Source: Actinoplanes cyaneus (GTDB lineage Bacteria > Actinomycetota > Actinomycetes > Mycobacteriales > Micromonosporaceae). From it: a stretch of 64,000 bases of DNA. Shown piece after piece: positions 43,340 to 52,565 of the stretch (position 1 is its first letter; the number at the start of each line of letters is the position of its first letter). The position numbers and the translations under genes are program-made. The DNA is taken from assembly GCF_016862095.1 (NCBI RefSeq), contig NZ_BOMH01000068.1, forward strand, positions 1 to 64,000, read 5' to 3'. A model generated the notes under the pieces. It searched no databases. It was not told the DNA's origin and saw only the letters and a program-made list of their open reading frames with translations.

Positions 43340-43400
43340 TGTGCAATGAAGTCGAAGTGGGTATGCGCCGCTGCAGTTCACTGCGAAGGGGCGTGGCGCC

Positions 43401-44774
43401 ATGCGGGGAAGACGATCGATCACGCTGACCGCCGGTCTCGTCCTGGCACTCGGGGTGGGCACGTTCACCGCGGCCTGCGAGTCCGGTGACGCCGGCGGCG
43501 GCGCCACCGCGAACTTCGGTGCCGACGCCGCCGGCACGCTGACGGCGTGGGCCTTCGACAACGCCGACGACGTCGGCAAGGCGCGGCTCGGATACGCGGC
43601 CAAGGCGCTGCCCGGCGTGACCCTGACGATGGACCAGACCGGGTTCGACGCGCAGAAGTTCACCGCCCGGCTGGCCTCCGGCGAGGTGCCCGACGTGGTG
43701 CAGATGGACCGCGAGTATGTGGGCACCTACGCCGCGCAGGGCCTGATCCTGCCGCTGGACAGCTGCTTCACGGCCAACCAGGTCGACCCGGCGCAGCGGT
43801 GGTACGCCAACGTCCTGGACGACGTGCGATACAAGGACCAGCTCTGGGCGGTGCCGCAGTTCTACCAGCCGCCGGCGATCCTGCTGAACACCACGGTGAT
43901 GCGGGCCGCCGGGGTCACACCCGCCGACATCGACACCTCGAAGCCGGACGTGCTGCTGGCCGCGATCGCCAAGATGTACAAGGCGAGCGGGGGAGTCCCC
44001 ACGACGCTCGGCTTCAACCCGCAGGCCGTCGGGCAGACCTACCTGTGGTTCGTCGCGCAGGGCGGCAAGCTCGTCGGTGACAAGGGCGTGCCCACCCTGG
44101 ACGACCCCAGCAACGTACGACCGCTGGAGCTGCTCAAGCGCATCGTCGACGCGCAGGGCGGATTCGCCCGGTACAAGAGCTTCACCGACGCGTTCGACGT
44201 GTTCGGCGACCAGAACCAGTTCGTGCGCGGGCAGGTCGGCGCCGAGGTCGATGCGCAGTGGTACGCCAACGTGCTGGCGCCCTACAAGGACAAGGCCGAG
44301 CTGAGCGCCGTGCCGTTCCGCGGCAGCGACGGCAAGCCGGTGGCGGTGGCCTACGGCGGCTCGTTCGTGATCCCGGCCAAGGCCAAGAACCCCGCCGCGG
44401 CCTGCAAGTGGGCGCTGAGGCTGACCGAGGACGGCGCGTGGAACGCCGCCGCCGAGGCGCGGGCCGCCACCCGGGCCAAGGACAAGTCGGTCAACACCGG
44501 GCTGTTCACCGGCTCGCCCGGCCCCGACCGGGCGATCCGCGAGAAGTTCGTCAAGTCCAGCGGCAACGCCGGGTTCGATCAGGTCGTGAACACCTTCTAC
44601 GACGTGGTCGCCACCGGCCGCAGCGCCGGGCTCTCGCCGGCCGGCCAGCAGCTCAAGCAGGAGCTGACCACCGCGATCACCACCACGCTGCTGGGCCAGA
44701 AGACGCCGCAGAAGGCGCTGCAGGACGCGCAGACGGCGGCCATGGCGGCGTACACGTCGATCGCCGGTGGCTGA
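43401..44774 (+). CDS. extracellular sugar-binding lipoprotein
   Basis: A 457-residue family 1 solute-binding protein. The lipobox TAAC places the lipid Cys at residue 26 after a twin-Arg-like MRGRRSITLTAGLVLALGVG. The mature protein has GTLTAWAFDNADDVG and the ending RSAGLSPAGQQLKQELTTAI. It delivers a sugar to the MalFG pair encoded downstream (3-bp gap). No hydrolase gene is attached, so the sugar cannot be predicted. Confidence 0.9.
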   Translation: MRGRRSITLTAGLVLALGVGTFTAACESGDAGGGATANFGADAAGTLTAWAFDNADDVGKARLGYAAKALPGVTLTMDQTGFDAQKFTARLASGEVPDVVQMDREYVGTYAAQGLILPLDSCFTANQVDPAQRWYANVLDDVRYKDQLWAVPQFYQPPAILLNTTVMRAAGVTPADIDTSKPDVLLAAIAKMYKASGGVPTTLGFNPQAVGQTYLWFVAQGGKLVGDKGVPTLDDPSNVRPLELLKRIVDAQGGFARYKSFTDAFDVFGDQNQFVRGQVGAEVDAQWYANVLAPYKDKAELSAVPFRGSDGKPVAVAYGGSFVIPAKAKNPAAACKWALRLTEDGAWNAAAEARAATRAKDKSVNTGLFTGSPGPDRAIREKFVKSSGNAGFDQVVNTFYDVVATGRSAGLSPAGQQLKQELTTAITTTLLGQKTPQKALQDAQTAAMAAYTSIAGG

Positions 44775-44777
44775 GCG

Positions 44778-45695
44778 ATGCCGGCGGCGCTGAGAGCGCG
44801 CAAGTACAACCGCCGGGAGGCGGTGGCCGGCTACCTGTTCATCACTCCCTGGATCATCGGCTTCCTGGTCTTCACGCTCGGCGCGATGATCTACAGCCTG
44901 GCCATCTCGTTCAGTCACTTCAACCTGGCGACCGGCCGGATGCGGCCCGGTGGCCTGGACAACTACCGGGCGCTGCTGGACGACCCGCGGGTCGCCGGCT
45001 CGCTGCGCAACACCCTGTTCTTCGCGGTCCTGGCCGTGCCGCTGGAGATCTGCCTCGCGCTGCTGCTGGCGATCCTGCTGAACCGGGTGCGGCGCGGCGC
45101 CGGTTTCTTCCGCACCGTCTACTACCTGCCGAAGATGACCCCGGCCGTGGCGACGGCCGCGGTCTTCCTGCTGCTGCTCAACGGCAACACCGGCGCGATC
45201 AACAGGGGGTTGCGGGCGGCCGGGATCGAGGGGCCGCAGTGGCTGGTCGACCCGGCCTGGGTACGCCCGTCGATCGTGCTGATGGCCCTCTGGGGAGTCA
45301 GCGGCACCATGGTGATCTTCCTGGCCGCGCTCAAGAACGTGCCCCGCGACCTCTACGAGGTGGCCGCCCTCGACGGCGCCGGCCCGATCCGCCAGTTCTT
45401 CGCGATCACCCTGCCGATGATCTCGGGGGCGGTGTTCTTCAACGTCATCATCCTGACGATCTACGCCTTCCAGGTCTTCGACCAGGCGTACCTGCTCTTC
45501 TGGCGGGACCAGAACAACGTCGCACCGGAATCCTCGCTGTTCTATGCGGTCTACCTGTTCCAGCAGGCGTTCCGCCAGTTCAACTTCGGCTTCGCCGCGG
45601 CGATGGCCTGGCTGCTGTTCCTGATCCTGATGGTCCTGACCTACCTGCAGGTCAGGATCGGCAACCGGTACGTGTACTACGAGGCGGAGCGCTGA
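44778..45695 (+). CDS. carbohydrate ABC permease, MalF type
   Basis: A 305-residue permease with six membrane helices and the EAA-type loop EVAALDGAGPIRQFFAITL. It follows the binding-protein gene by 3 bp, and its TGA shares a base with the next ATG (TGATG). There is no ATPase gene in the locus, as in the mannan system. Confidence 0.9.
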   Translation: MPAALRARKYNRREAVAGYLFITPWIIGFLVFTLGAMIYSLAISFSHFNLATGRMRPGGLDNYRALLDDPRVAGSLRNTLFFAVLAVPLEICLALLLAILLNRVRRGAGFFRTVYYLPKMTPAVATAAVFLLLLNGNTGAINRGLRAAGIEGPQWLVDPAWVRPSIVLMALWGVSGTMVIFLAALKNVPRDLYEVAALDGAGPIRQFFAITLPMISGAVFFNVIILTIYAFQVFDQAYLLFWRDQNNVAPESSLFYAVYLFQQAFRQFNFGFAAAMAWLLFLILMVLTYLQVRIGNRYVYYEAER

Positions 45696-46576
45696 TGGCC
45701 ACGACGACTCCCACCCCGCGCACGGCCCGGGCCCGCCGCTGGACGACCGGCCAGGTCGTGCTGTTCCTGCTCCTGATCGGGTTCACCGCACTGTTCCTCT
45801 ACCCCCTGGTGTGGCTCGTCTCGGCCAGCCTCAAACCGTCCGGGCAGGTCTTCGACAACGCGCTGATCCCGCACACCTGGCGCTTCGGCAACTACGTGGA
45901 GGTCTGGGACCAGCTGCCGCTGCTGCACTGGATCTTCAACAGCGTGTCCATCGCGTTCCTGGCCGCCGCGCTGGTGGCCGTCTCCAGCTCGGTCGTCGCG
46001 TTCGGCTTCGCCTACTTCCGCTTCCCCGGCCGCAACCTGCTCTTCGGCCTGGTGCTGGCCACGATGATGCTGCCGGCCTCGGTCACGATGATCCCGACGT
46101 ACCTGATCTGGAAGCAGACCGGGCTGCTCGGGACGTGGGTGCCGCTGTTCGGCGCCAACCTCTTCGGCTCCGGCTTCTACATCTTCCTGCAGCGGCAGTT
46201 CTTCCTGGGCCTGCCGCGCGAGCTGTTCGAGGCGGCCCGCATCGACGGCGCCAGTTACTGGCAGCTGTTCCGGCGCATCGCCATGCCGCTGTCGATCCCG
46301 TCCTTCATCATCGTCTTCCTCTTCGAGTTCCAGGCCTCCTGGAACAACTTCCAGGCCGCGCTGATCTACCTTAACGGCGGCTCGGTCGAGAGCTTCACCG
46401 CGCCGCTGGGCATCGCCTACGCCATGACCAAGTACAGTCCGACCGCCGGTGGTCACGCCGACTACCAGTACGTCATGGTCGCCGCGCTGATCGTCACCCT
46501 CCCGATGCTGCTGCTGTTCAGCGGCGGTCAGCGCTACTTCATCGAGGGCGTCGCCACGGCCGGCCGCAAGGGCTGA
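45695..46576 (+). CDS. carbohydrate ABC permease, MalG type
   Basis: A 293-residue permease. The first helix is VVLFLLLIGFTALFLYPLVW and the EAA loop is EAARIDGASYWQLFRRIAM. ATG 45695 is coupled to the MalF stop by TGATG. The frame is open far upstream in the wrong register over the binding-protein gene. Completes the second sugar importer. Confidence 0.9.
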   Translation: MATTTPTPRTARARRWTTGQVVLFLLLIGFTALFLYPLVWLVSASLKPSGQVFDNALIPHTWRFGNYVEVWDQLPLLHWIFNSVSIAFLAAALVAVSSSVVAFGFAYFRFPGRNLLFGLVLATMMLPASVTMIPTYLIWKQTGLLGTWVPLFGANLFGSGFYIFLQRQFFLGLPRELFEAARIDGASYWQLFRRIAMPLSIPSFIIVFLFEFQASWNNFQAALIYLNGGSVESFTAPLGIAYAMTKYSPTAGGHADYQYVMVAALIVTLPMLLLFSGGQRYFIEGVATAGRKG

Positions 46577-46907
46577 TGCGACGTCCGTCCCATGCCGACA
46601 GCCGGACGCTCCGACCAGGCCGAACCGGGCATCCGCCGCCAGGTCACGGACCGGCCGCCGCCTGCCCGTGCCGCCTGCGCAAGAGCGGGCCGCCACCGTG
46701 GTGACCAGCCGCGAGCCGGCGCCGGCCCTGCCTCCGTGTCGGCCCACGGCGCGGCTCACGCTTTCCCCGCTGGTGCTCACCGTGGTCATGAGCACGAACA
46801 ACCACGGTGAGCACCAGCCAGCACCCCGCGCCGGCGCGACGCGCTCAGCCGCCGACAAGGTGCCGCGCGACAGCGATCGACTGCCGGCCGGCGCGTAAGA
46901 TCAACCC
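46577..46907. other. intergenic region holding REP-like repeat and flank
   Basis: No gene was found. Its content is the hairpin at 46769-46818 together with left flanking sequence (from about 46707: GAGCCGGCGCCGGCCCTGCC) that matches the region left of the 24345 hairpin. The region probably ends the sugar operon. Confidence 0.6.
46769..46818. repeat. REP-like hairpin, copy 4 (18-bp perfect arms)
   Basis: GCTGGTGCTCACCGTGGT (46769-46786) pairs perfectly with 46801-46818, with one further A-T pair inside and a 14-nt loop. It follows the importer operon by about 190 bp and has extended homology to copy 2. Confidence 0.85.
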
Positions 46908-47666
46908 GTGCTGACCGGCGATGGCTTTCCCCTGGCTGTTCAGGTCAGTGGGCGTGCCGACGGGCCGACCCTCCTGCTGCTCTCCGGGCAGGCGAACTCG
47001 CACGCCTGGTGGACCGGGCTGCGGGAGCCGTTCGAGGACAGGTTCCGCGTCGTCAGTTTCGACTATCGGGGTACGGGCGCGAGCCGCGGCCCGGTCGGCG
47101 ACTGGTCCACGCCGTGGTTCGCCGAGGACGCCGCCGCGGTGATCCGCGCGCACGGGAAACGTGCTGTCGTCTACGGCACGTCGATGGGTGGCCGGGTCGC
47201 GCAGCACCTCGCCGCGCGGCATCCGTCGCTCGTCGACCGGCTGATCCTGGCGTGCACCTCGCCCGGTGGTGAGCACGCCCACGAGCGCACGCCCGAGGTG
47301 CGCAAACGGCTCGCCTCCGCGGACGCCGCGCGGACGTTGCGTGAGCTGTTCTACACCGGCGCGTGGGACGGGCACAGCCACCTGTTCGGCGATCCGACGA
47401 TGACCGCCGAGGAGAGCCGCGCCCATCTGCGGGCCAGCAACCGGCACGACGCGTGGGACGTGCTGCCGCGGATCACGGCGCCGACCCTGGTCCTGCACGG
47501 CACCGACGACCGGATGGTCCCGTCCGCGAACGCGCCGCTGCTGGCCCGGCGCATCCCGGGCGCGGTGCTGCACCTGCACGAGGGCGGGCGGCACGGGTTC
47601 TTCGACGAGTTCGCCGGCGACGTCCAGCCGGTGATCGACGATTTTCTGGATCAAGGAGAGCAATGA
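46908..47666 (+). CDS. alpha/beta hydrolase
   Basis: A 252-residue hydrolase. The nucleophile elbow is YGTSMGG, the acid lies in HGTDDRMVPS, and the general base is the final His in GGRHGFFDEF. The oxyanion strand is LLLLSGQANSHAWW. It belongs to a broad family (lactonases, esterases), so the substrate is unknown. GTG start; the stop overlaps the next ATG by 4 bp, so it is coupled to the aldo/keto reductase. Confidence 0.85.
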   Translation: MLTGDGFPLAVQVSGRADGPTLLLLSGQANSHAWWTGLREPFEDRFRVVSFDYRGTGASRGPVGDWSTPWFAEDAAAVIRAHGKRAVVYGTSMGGRVAQHLAARHPSLVDRLILACTSPGGEHAHERTPEVRKRLASADAARTLRELFYTGAWDGHSHLFGDPTMTAEESRAHLRASNRHDAWDVLPRITAPTLVLHGTDDRMVPSANAPLLARRIPGAVLHLHEGGRHGFFDEFAGDVQPVIDDFLDQGEQ

Positions 47667-48508
47667 GCACCATCGACCTCGGCGGGAAGACCGTCAACCG
47701 GCTCGGGTACGGCGCGATGCGCATCACCGGGCCGGGCATCTGGGGGCCGCCGGCCGACCACGACGAGGCCATCCGGGTGTTGCGGCGCAGCGTCGAGCTC
47801 GGCGTCACGTTCATCGACACCGCGGACTCGTACGGACCGGACGTCTCCGAGAACCTGATCCGTGAGGCGTTGCACGACGGCACGGGGTACGGCGACGTCG
47901 TGATCGCCACCAAGGGCGGCTTCACCCGGCACGGGCCGAACATCTGGGCCGCGCTCGGGCGCCGCGAGTACCTGCGCCAGTGCGTCCTGATGTCGTTGCG
48001 CCGCCTCGGCGTCGAGCAGATCGACCTGTGGCAGCTGCACCGCATCGACCCGCGGACCCCGCGCGAGGAGCAGTTCGCCACGCTCCGCGAGTTCCTCGAC
48101 GAGGGCCTGGTCAAGCAGGTCGGCCTCTCCGAGGTCAGCGTCGAGGACGTTCAGGAGGCGCAGGCCGCCGGCGTTCCGGTCGCCTCGGTCCAGAACCGCT
48201 ACAACCTCGGTGACCGCCGTGCGGAGAAGCTGCTCGACTTCTGCACCGAGCAGGGGATCGCGTTCATCCCGTGGGCGCCGGTCGACGCCGGCAACCTGGC
48301 GCGGCCGGGCGGCCCGCTGGAGAAGGTCGCCGCGAACCACCCCGGCGTCACGACCGGCCAGCTCGCCATCGCCTGGCTGCTGCGCCGGTCCCCGATCGTC
48401 GTTCCCATCCCGGGTACGTCGTCGGTCGCCCACCTGGAGGAGAACCAGGCCGCCGAGCGCGTCGAGCTGACCGACGACGAGTTCGAGTCCCTGTCGAAGG
48501 CCGCCTGA
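47663..48508 (+). CDS. aldo/keto reductase
   Basis: A 281-residue NADPH-dependent AKR. The catalytic tetrad is Asp and Tyr in FIDTADSYG, Lys in VIATKGG and His in LWQLHRID. The C-terminal cofactor segment is VVPIPGTSSVAHLEEN. It would reduce a carbonyl in the cytoplasm. An AAGGAGA site precedes ATG 47663. Convergent with a phosphatase gene 5 bp away, with no room for a terminator. Confidence 0.9.
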   Translation: MSTIDLGGKTVNRLGYGAMRITGPGIWGPPADHDEAIRVLRRSVELGVTFIDTADSYGPDVSENLIREALHDGTGYGDVVIATKGGFTRHGPNIWAALGRREYLRQCVLMSLRRLGVEQIDLWQLHRIDPRTPREEQFATLREFLDEGLVKQVGLSEVSVEDVQEAQAAGVPVASVQNRYNLGDRRAEKLLDFCTEQGIAFIPWAPVDAGNLARPGGPLEKVAANHPGVTTGQLAIAWLLRRSPIVVPIPGTSSVAHLEENQAAERVELTDDEFESLSKAA

Positions 48509-48513
48509 GTCTC

Positions 48514-49212
48514 TCAGCGGTAGGTGAGCAGGCGGGAGTCGCTCTCGACGTGGGTGTGCTCGTTGAACGTCGAGAGCGACAGCCCGCCGCGGCCGGCGAT
48601 CACCTTGGTGACGCCGGTGTTGACCGAGACCCGGTTGAACGACGCCCACAGCGGCGCGGGGAATTCCGGACCGGCCGTTATCAGTGCGGCGGCCATGGCG
48701 ATCGGGCCGCCGGAACTGACCGCGAGGATGTCCCGGTGCTGGGCCAGCAACGTGGTGACCTCGGACAACGCCGCTGCCACCCGGGTGCGGAAGGCGCTGA
48801 ACGACTCGATGTACTCCGCGTCGTGCCGGCCCGACGACCAGCGCACGGTGGCGGCGTCGAAGACTTCCTGGAACGCTCGGTCCGGCCGGTCGGAGAGCGC
48901 CAGCTCGGCCAGCATCGCGGAGCGGTCCCGATAGGCCGGGCGGTGGATCTCCACGACGTGCTGGAAGTCGAACTCGTTCCAGCCGGGGTCGCAGACCGTC
49001 GGGACCGCGGATCCGAGACCGTCCAGAATTCCGGACAGGGTCTCCTCGTGACGGCGCATGGTGCCACGCAGGACCAGGGCCGGCTTGATGCCGCGAGCCG
49101 CCAGGGACCGGCCCAGGACGAGAGCCTGCTCGTGGCCCAGCGGGGAGAGAGCGTCGTAGTCCTCGGCGCCGAACGACGCCTGACCGTGGCGGACCAGCAG
49201 CAACCGGGCCAT
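48514..49212 (-). CDS. histidine phosphatase superfamily protein
   Basis: A 232-residue phosphoglycerate-mutase-like phosphatase. LLLVRHGQASFG is the RHG motif with the phospho-accepting His, LRGTMRRHEET lies around the second Arg, and AVSSGGPIAM takes the place of the final His strand, where His is Ser here; the acid Glu region is GWNEFDF. The absence of the usual GH pair may alter activity. ATG 49212 is 2 bp after the upstream SDR stop, so they form an operon. Confidence 0.8.
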   Translation of the reverse strand: MARLLLVRHGQASFGAEDYDALSPLGHEQALVLGRSLAARGIKPALVLRGTMRRHEETLSGILDGLGSAVPTVCDPGWNEFDFQHVVEIHRPAYRDRSAMLAELALSDRPDRAFQEVFDAATVRWSSGRHDAEYIESFSAFRTRVAAALSEVTTLLAQHRDILAVSSGGPIAMAAALITAGPEFPAPLWASFNRVSVNTGVTKVIAGRGGLSLSTFNEHTHVESDSRLLTYR

Positions 49213-49214
49213 GA

Positions 49215-49955
49215 TCAGACCACCTTCCGGACGAGGGAGAGCGGCAGGACGCGCATGGCGTAACCGATCGGAACCCACGGCCACGCCGGAACGTACGCTT
49301 TCACTTTGCGTTTCTCGATGGCGGACACCATCGCCCGTACGCCAATGTCGGTCTTGACCATGAACTTGGTCTTCTGCTTGACGTGCGCGTTCATCTCCGA
49401 CTCGATGTAGCCGGGATAGACGACCGAGACGTCGACGCCCGGAATGCGCTCGGAACGGACACCCTCGGCGATCGCCGCCACGCCCGCTTTCGTCGCGGCG
49501 TAGGTGGTCATCGACTTGCGCATGCCGCGGAGCGCGGACATCGACGAGATCAGGACCAGATGACCGCGGCCCTGGGCCCGGAAGATCTGCAGGGCGGCTT
49601 CGGTCTGGGCCAGCGCGCCGACGAAGTTGACCATCGCGGTGGCGCGGTTCGCGTCGAAACGGCCGGTGCCCAGCGGCGCGCCCTTACCCAGGCCGGCGTT
49701 GACGATGACCCGGTCGATGCGGCCGAACTCGTCAGCGAACTGCTGGAACACGGCGAAGACGGCGTCGTCGTCGGTGACGTCCAACTGCTTGACGATCACG
49801 CGTACGCCGGTGAGGGTGGCGGCCAGAGCGGACAGGCGGTCGATCCGGCGGGCGCACAGCGCGAGGTCGTAGCCCAGCGCGGCGAACTGCCGGGCCATCT
49901 CCTCACCCAGGCCGGCGCTCGCACCGGTGATCAGCACGACGGGTCGATCATCCAT
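49215..49955 (-). CDS. SDR family oxidoreductase
   Basis: A 246-residue classical SDR. TGASAGLGEEM binds the cofactor, VNAGLGKG stabilises the sheet, SSMSAL supplies the catalytic Ser and YAATK gives the YxxxK. The C-terminal stretch (RKVKAYVPAWPWVPIGYAMR) resembles membrane-associated SDRs such as those of fatty-alcohol or sterol metabolism. ATG 49955 is chosen; an upstream ATG gives six more residues. Divergent from the FAD oxidase gene. Confidence 0.88.
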   Translation of the reverse strand: MDDRPVVLITGASAGLGEEMARQFAALGYDLALCARRIDRLSALAATLTGVRVIVKQLDVTDDDAVFAVFQQFADEFGRIDRVIVNAGLGKGAPLGTGRFDANRATAMVNFVGALAQTEAALQIFRAQGRGHLVLISSMSALRGMRKSMTTYAATKAGVAAIAEGVRSERIPGVDVSVVYPGYIESEMNAHVKQKTKFMVKTDIGVRAMVSAIEKRKVKAYVPAWPWVPIGYAMRVLPLSLVRKVV

Positions 49956-50028
49956 CCCGACACGGTAGGCCATCCGGCGCAGAATCTTGCACTCGGAGTG
50001 CGACATTGTCGCGCGTAAGGTCGGACCC

Positions 50029-51396
50029 ATGCCAACGATCCCGGAGCTGGCCGGTCTGGACGTCGTCGACGACCCGGACGTGCTGGCGAGCCTCAGCCAC
50101 GACGACGCGGAGTGGGCGCCCTTCGGGAAAGCGCTGGCAGCGGTGCGTCCGCGCACGACCGCCGAGGTGCAGCGGGTGGTCGGGGCGTGTGCCGCGAACC
50201 GGATTCCGATCATCGCCCGCGGCGCCGGGACGGGGCTCTCCGGCGGCGCCAACGCGGTCGACGGTGCGATGATCGTCGACCTGTCGAAGATGACCAGGAT
50301 CGTCGAGATCGACGCGGAGAACCTGACCGCCACGGTCCAGCCCGGCGTCGTCAACGACGACCTGAAGCGGGCCGTCGCCGAGCACGGCCTCTGGTACCCA
50401 CCGGACCCGGCCAGCGCCCCCTGGTCGACGATCGGCGGCAACGTTGCGACCAACGCCGGTGGGCTGTGCTGCCTCAAGTACGGCGTGACCAGGGACTATG
50501 TGCTCGGCTTGGAAGCGGTCGTCGGCGGCCCGGCGGGGGAGTACGGGACGGCGGTCCGCCTCGGCCGGCGCACCACCAAGGGCGTCAGCGGATACGACCT
50601 GGCCGGCCTCTTCACCGGCTCGGAAGGCACGTTCGGGATCATCACCGAGATCACCCTGCGACTGCGCCCGGCCCGCACGGAAGCCCCGAAAACCGTGGTG
50701 GGCGCGTTCGGCAGCGTCGTCGCGGCAGGTGAGGCGGTCGCCGCGATCACCCGCGCCGGGCTGGTGCCGGCCGCGCTGGAGCTGCTCGACCGCACGTGCC
50801 TGCGCGCCGTCGAGGAGTGGAAGCACCTCGGCATCGAGGCGGACGCGGCGGCGCTGCTGCTCGCCCAGTCGGACACGCCCGGCGACGACGAGGCGAGCGC
50901 GATCGCCGGGGTGTTCCGCGCGGCCGGGGCGTTGTGGGCCGAGCAGTCGACCGACGCGAGCGAGGCCGAGGCGCTGTTCGCGGCGCGACGCCTCGCCTAC
51001 CCGGCGCTCGAACGGCTCGGCCCGGTGCTGACGGAGGACATCTGCGTGCCCCGCTCACACGTACCGCGAATGCTGTCTCTGATCGAAGAGATCGCCGCTC
51101 GTCACGGCGCGACCATTGCCACGATCGCGCACGCCGGCGACGGCAACCTGCACCCGCTGATCCTCGCACCGGTCGGTGACGACCAGGCACGGCGTGCGGC
51201 GCAGGCGGCCTTCGAGGACATGCTGACCGCGGCCATCGGCATGGGCGGGACGGTGACCGGCGAGCACGGCGTCGGTCTGCTGAAACGCGCCGGAATGCGC
51301 CAGGAATTGTCGCCCGGGGTGCTGGCCATGCAGGTCGCGATCAAGCAGACTCTGGACCCACTCGACCTTTTCAACCCCGGAAAGGTGATCGGCTGA
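50029..51396 (+). CDS. FAD-linked oxidase, glycolate oxidase GlcD type
   Basis: A 455-residue flavoprotein of the PCMH family. The FAD domain has RGAGTGLSGGANA (phosphate loop) and GGNVATNAGGLCC; the substrate domain ends GEHGVGLLKR and LFNPGKVIG, typical of D-lactate/glycolate dehydrogenases. It oxidises a 2-hydroxy acid. ATG 50029 is followed directly by the domain. It precedes the F420-type nitroreductase by 11 bp. Confidence 0.9.
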   Translation: MPTIPELAGLDVVDDPDVLASLSHDDAEWAPFGKALAAVRPRTTAEVQRVVGACAANRIPIIARGAGTGLSGGANAVDGAMIVDLSKMTRIVEIDAENLTATVQPGVVNDDLKRAVAEHGLWYPPDPASAPWSTIGGNVATNAGGLCCLKYGVTRDYVLGLEAVVGGPAGEYGTAVRLGRRTTKGVSGYDLAGLFTGSEGTFGIITEITLRLRPARTEAPKTVVGAFGSVVAAGEAVAAITRAGLVPAALELLDRTCLRAVEEWKHLGIEADAAALLLAQSDTPGDDEASAIAGVFRAAGALWAEQSTDASEAEALFAARRLAYPALERLGPVLTEDICVPRSHVPRMLSLIEEIAARHGATIATIAHAGDGNLHPLILAPVGDDQARRAAQAAFEDMLTAAIGMGGTVTGEHGVGLLKRAGMRQELSPGVLAMQVAIKQTLDPLDLFNPGKVIG

Positions 51397-51407
51397 ACGG
51401 AGCACGC

Positions 51408-51869
51408 GTGGTCTGGAAGAGTCTGTGGCGCGTGGCCGGATCGATCCCCGGGTTCACCCCGGTCGCGAAACGCACGGTCACCATCGACCGCTGGCTGAGC
51501 CGGGTCACCCGCGGCCGCGTCGTGGCGCTCGGCATGGCGCCCGGTCTCCTGCTCACGACCGTCGGCCGCAAGAGCGGCCAGGAGCGCAAATCCCCTTTGC
51601 AGTACGTACGGGAGAGCGACGCCTACGTGGTGGTCGGCTCCAACTGGGGTGGGCCGCACGCGCCCGGCTGGGTCCACAATCTGCGCGCCGAACCGCGGGC
51701 GACCGTGACGATCGGCGGGCGCGACATCACGGTCGAGGCGCACGAGGCGACAGGTGAGGAGCGCGAACGGCTCTGGCAGTTGTTCGTCGACCAGTGGCCG
51801 GGATACGCCCGCTACCGCGAGCAGGCCTCCCACCGCACACTCCGGATCTTCCGCCTCATTCCGGTCTAG
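51408..51869 (+). CDS. deazaflavin (F420)-dependent nitroreductase family protein
   Basis: A 153-residue split-beta-barrel protein of the Ddn type. LLTTVGRKSGQERKSPL and GSNWGGPHAPGWVHNLRAEP are the family signature that binds F420. Members reduce quinones or nitro compounds. The GTG start follows the FAD oxidase by 11 bp. Its TAG stop shares CTAG with the stop of the convergent gene, an unusual 4-bp tail-to-tail overlap. Confidence 0.9.
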   Translation: MVWKSLWRVAGSIPGFTPVAKRTVTIDRWLSRVTRGRVVALGMAPGLLLTTVGRKSGQERKSPLQYVRESDAYVVVGSNWGGPHAPGWVHNLRAEPRATVTIGGRDITVEAHEATGEERERLWQLFVDQWPGYARYREQASHRTLRIFRLIPV

Positions 51870-52498
51870 AGCCCGGCGATGGTTGCCGGGGCTCGTTCGG
51901 CGCGGCTCAGGGCGCGGAGCAAGGCGGGCCGGCCGTGGCGGCGGGCGGCCAGGTGGCAGAGGACGGCGGTGACCGCGTCGAAACAGGACGGCGGGAACTC
52001 GGGGGTGGTCACACCGAGGCTGGTGGCCAGGTCGTCGGTGTGCACGACCAGTTCCAGCAGGCGGGTGGTCAGGTAGTCGTCGAGCGTCAGCGCCCACGGG
52101 CCGAACGGCAACTGGATCACCCGCTCGGGCGGCTCGGCCGGCAGCCGTCGCCGCAGCTCGGCCAGCGCGATGACGGCCGACTCGGACAAGGCCGGGGCTC
52201 CGGCGGTCGCCTCCTGTTCGGAGACCCGGCGGATGTAGGTGTGCACCTCGCTGTCGAGATCCGCGTCGATCCAGGTGGACCTGGCGAAGTGCTCCGGGAG
52301 AGCGACCCGGTCGTTCTCCACCGGCGCGTCCAGGACGGGCGGCACCTGGGTGATCTGGAAGACGAGATGGGCGGTGAGCGCGCCGACCCGCATTCGCGGC
52401 AGCGCGCTCGGGGCAGCCCAGCACTCCGCGACGGCCGGATGTGCCAGCAGGGCCGTGACGATCGCGGCCGAGTCCAGGTAGACCTCTCTGACGCTCAC
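51866..52498 (-). CDS. mycothiol-dependent maleylpyruvate-isomerase-like protein
   Basis: A 210-residue DinB-like four-helix protein of the mycothiol-dependent isomerase type. The metal His positions are suggested by GALTAHLVFQ and LELVVHTDDLA, and WALTLDDYLTTR lies between. These proteins are characteristic of actinobacteria, with mycothiol transfer among their roles; the substrate here is unknown. GTG 52498 or 52501 is the start. Convergent overlap with the nitroreductase gene. Confidence 0.75.
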   Translation of the reverse strand: MSVREVYLDSAAIVTALLAHPAVAECWAAPSALPRMRVGALTAHLVFQITQVPPVLDAPVENDRVALPEHFARSTWIDADLDSEVHTYIRRVSEQEATAGAPALSESAVIALAELRRRLPAEPPERVIQLPFGPWALTLDDYLTTRLLELVVHTDDLATSLGVTTPEFPPSCFDAVTAVLCHLAARRHGRPALLRALSRAERAPATIAGL

Positions 52499-52565
52499 CA
52501 CTTCAGTCTGGGGACCGCCGGGCGCGCGGCGCAATGCCGCGCCGCACGCCCGATCGGTGGAACGG

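Noticed and set aside
42087..44918. Apparent 943-codon minus-strand frame extending the LLM gene across the sugar-binding protein gene
   Set aside because: The extension is antisense to a well-supported lipoprotein gene. The luciferase-like fold begins at ATG 43256.
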